DNA from: Candidatus Roizmanbacteria bacterium
GTDB taxonomy: Bacteria; Patescibacteriota; Microgenomatia; UBA1406; GWC2-37-13
DNA: 6,066 nucleotides
Direction of reading: 5' to 3'
Assembly (NCBI GenBank): GCA_024653985.1
Contig: JANLIS010000127.1
Coordinates: forward strand, 1-6,066
The notes beneath the pieces are model-generated. The model was not told the origin of the DNA. It was given only the letters and a program-made list of their open reading frames with translations, and did no database searches. The position numbers and the translations under genes are program-made. Shown one piece after another: positions 5,454 through 6,066 of the stretch. The first letter of the stretch is position 1. The number at the start of each line of letters is the position of its first letter.

Positions 5454-5940
5454 CAAGCCACGAATTGGAACGGTAAGAAAAATCGCGAGAAAATTATTAG
5501 CGGATATTGGTATAAATAATCCGCCAATTTTAATTAGAGACATAATAAATTACATCAAGAAAGAAAAAGATTTGTCTGTTTATTCTTGGGCGTTTGGTGA
5601 TGATACTGATGGCATACAAATTACTGAAGGCGATACAGCGACAATTGGCTATAATAAAACCCAACATCCGCACCGACAACGCTTTACTGTCGCTCACGAA
5701 ATTGGACATTTACTTTTGGGACATACTGGAAAAAATTTTATATTAGATTTGAATAGTAAAAAACCTGAAGAAATTGAAGCGAATCAGTTTGCCGCGGAGT
5801 TATTGATGCCTTTGGAAATGTTGAAGAAAGATTTTCAAAATGGAAAGAAAAATGTAAAAGATATTGCCAAAGCGTATAATGTTAGCGAGGAAGCAGTTTG
5901 GTGGAGATTGTATGATTGTAAACTAATAACAAAAATTTGA
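5437..5940 (+). CDS. ImmA/IrrE-family zinc metallopeptidase (anti-repressor type)
   Basis: This 167-residue protein carries the zinc-binding VAHEIGHLLLGH segment (85-96) with HEIGH at 87-91, where H87 and H91 bind zinc and E88 is the catalytic base. It is followed by EIEANQFAAELLMP (112-125), whose E114 is the probable third ligand. This spacing and the FAAELLMP signature are diagnostic of the ImmA/IrrE group (COG2856). The family includes ImmA, which cleaves the ImmR repressor of ICEBs1, and IrrE, which cleaves the DdrO repressor in Deinococcus. The last part, about 140-160 (DIAKAYNVSEEAVWWRL), is the usual C-terminal helical segment of the family. The gene has its own Shine-Dalgarno site and overlaps the XRE gene. 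The presumed substrate is that XRE protein (family knowledge plus context). The stop TGA is 27 nt from the right terminal repeat. No membrane segment or signal peptide was seen. Confidence 0.92.
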   Translation: MEDQNNKPRIGTVRKIARKLLADIGINNPPILIRDIINYIKKEKDLSVYSWAFGDDTDGIQITEGDTATIGYNKTQHPHRQRFTVAHEIGHLLLGHTGKNFILDLNSKKPEEIEANQFAAELLMPLEMLKKDFQNGKKNVKDIAKAYNVSEEAVWWRLYDCKLITKI

Positions 5941-5941
5941 A

Positions 5942-5970
5942 GGCGGCGCGTCAATGAAATTGGCACAGCC
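5942..5970. repeat. Right variable hairpin next to the terminal repeat
   Basis: This is the counterpart of the hairpin at 97-127. In the reverse complement, the 99-bp repeat is followed by an 18-nt segment (5950-5967) and then the same GCGCCGCC block (5942-5949 read on the minus strand). On the plus strand GTCAAT (5950-5955) pairs with ATTGGC (5959-5964) around a GAA loop, with one T-G wobble, and the flanking GCG can extend the stem imperfectly. The segment differs in sequence from the left one but keeps the same fold position and a 3-nt loop. It is weaker than the left hairpin. Confidence 0.6.
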
Positions 5971-6066
5971 TCAAATTCCGCCGAAAAAAAGGCCAGCCCA
6001 AGCGAGGGCGTGGCGGAAGGAGGGGGTTGGGGGGAGGAATTCCGCCACGCCCGAGCCGAAGCGAAG
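5968..6066. repeat. Right copy of the perfect 99-bp terminal inverted repeat
   Basis: This is the exact reverse complement of 1-99, with the same internal 13-bp inverted repeat, here as the arms 6006-6018 and 6040-6052. The loop on this strand is purine-rich, with runs of five and six G separated by TT. It begins 27 nt after the stop codon of the metallopeptidase gene, so the cassette is packed right up to the repeat. Both copies face inward symmetrically. Confidence 0.95.

Noticed and set aside
1..6066. Integron attC array, CRISPR array or IS element
   Set aside because: No tandem spaced repeats, no attC core sites and no transposase, integrase or Cas gene are present. Only a single inverted pair of repeats is seen.

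Overview
The window is a compact low-GC cassette of six genes between GC-rich ends. By hand counts the gene body is roughly one third GC and the first ~187 and last ~125 bases are roughly two thirds GC. It reads as a bacterial defence or accessory island. Low GC, tight packing, short intergenic gaps, absence of Shine-Dalgarno (SD) sequences on several genes and use of TGA as a stop would suit a Patescibacteria/CPR-type or similar uncultivated bacterium. That placement is inference; no taxonomic marker is present.

Layout. Bases 1-99 and 5968-6066 are perfect inverted copies of each other, and the similarity continues inward through a variable hairpin to about 127 and 5942. Bases 128-278 hold a second GC-rich hairpin, then an AT-rich control region with two GTAAT-N2-ATTAC operators 42 bp apart. 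A forward operon follows: a 70-aa XRE/controller-type repressor (279-491), a type III DNA-methyltransferase Mod (496-2253) and a type III restriction helicase-nuclease Res (2256-4592). The intergenic gaps are 4 and 2 nt. A hairpin terminator (4599-4628) separates Res from a convergent GIY-YIG nuclease gene on the minus strand (4651-4971). The divergent intergenic region 4972-5111 carries a near-consensus promoter with an embedded operator. It drives a second XRE regulator (5112-5453, apparently leaderless), which overlaps by 17 nt an ImmA/IrrE-type zinc metallopeptidase (5437-5940).

How they may work together. Mod and Res form a complete-looking type III restriction-modification (R-M) system, with the small XRE protein placed as its controller (C) protein. 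The XRE-ImmA pair resembles the repressor/anti-repressor protease modules of integrative elements and phages (ImmR/ImmA type). It may control the cassette or be an independent addiction or stress module. The GIY-YIG gene is more GC-rich than its neighbours and looks separately acquired. No transposase, integrase, replication gene, tRNA, rRNA or CRISPR array was found.

The most interesting features are the inverted ends with a structurally similar but sequence-variable hairpin, and the controller-type regulation of a type III system. The exact repeat stops at precisely 99 bp from both window ends, just where the two copies diverge. That is what a de Bruijn assembler with k=99 would produce at copies of a dispersed repeat, so the ends may not be true element termini.
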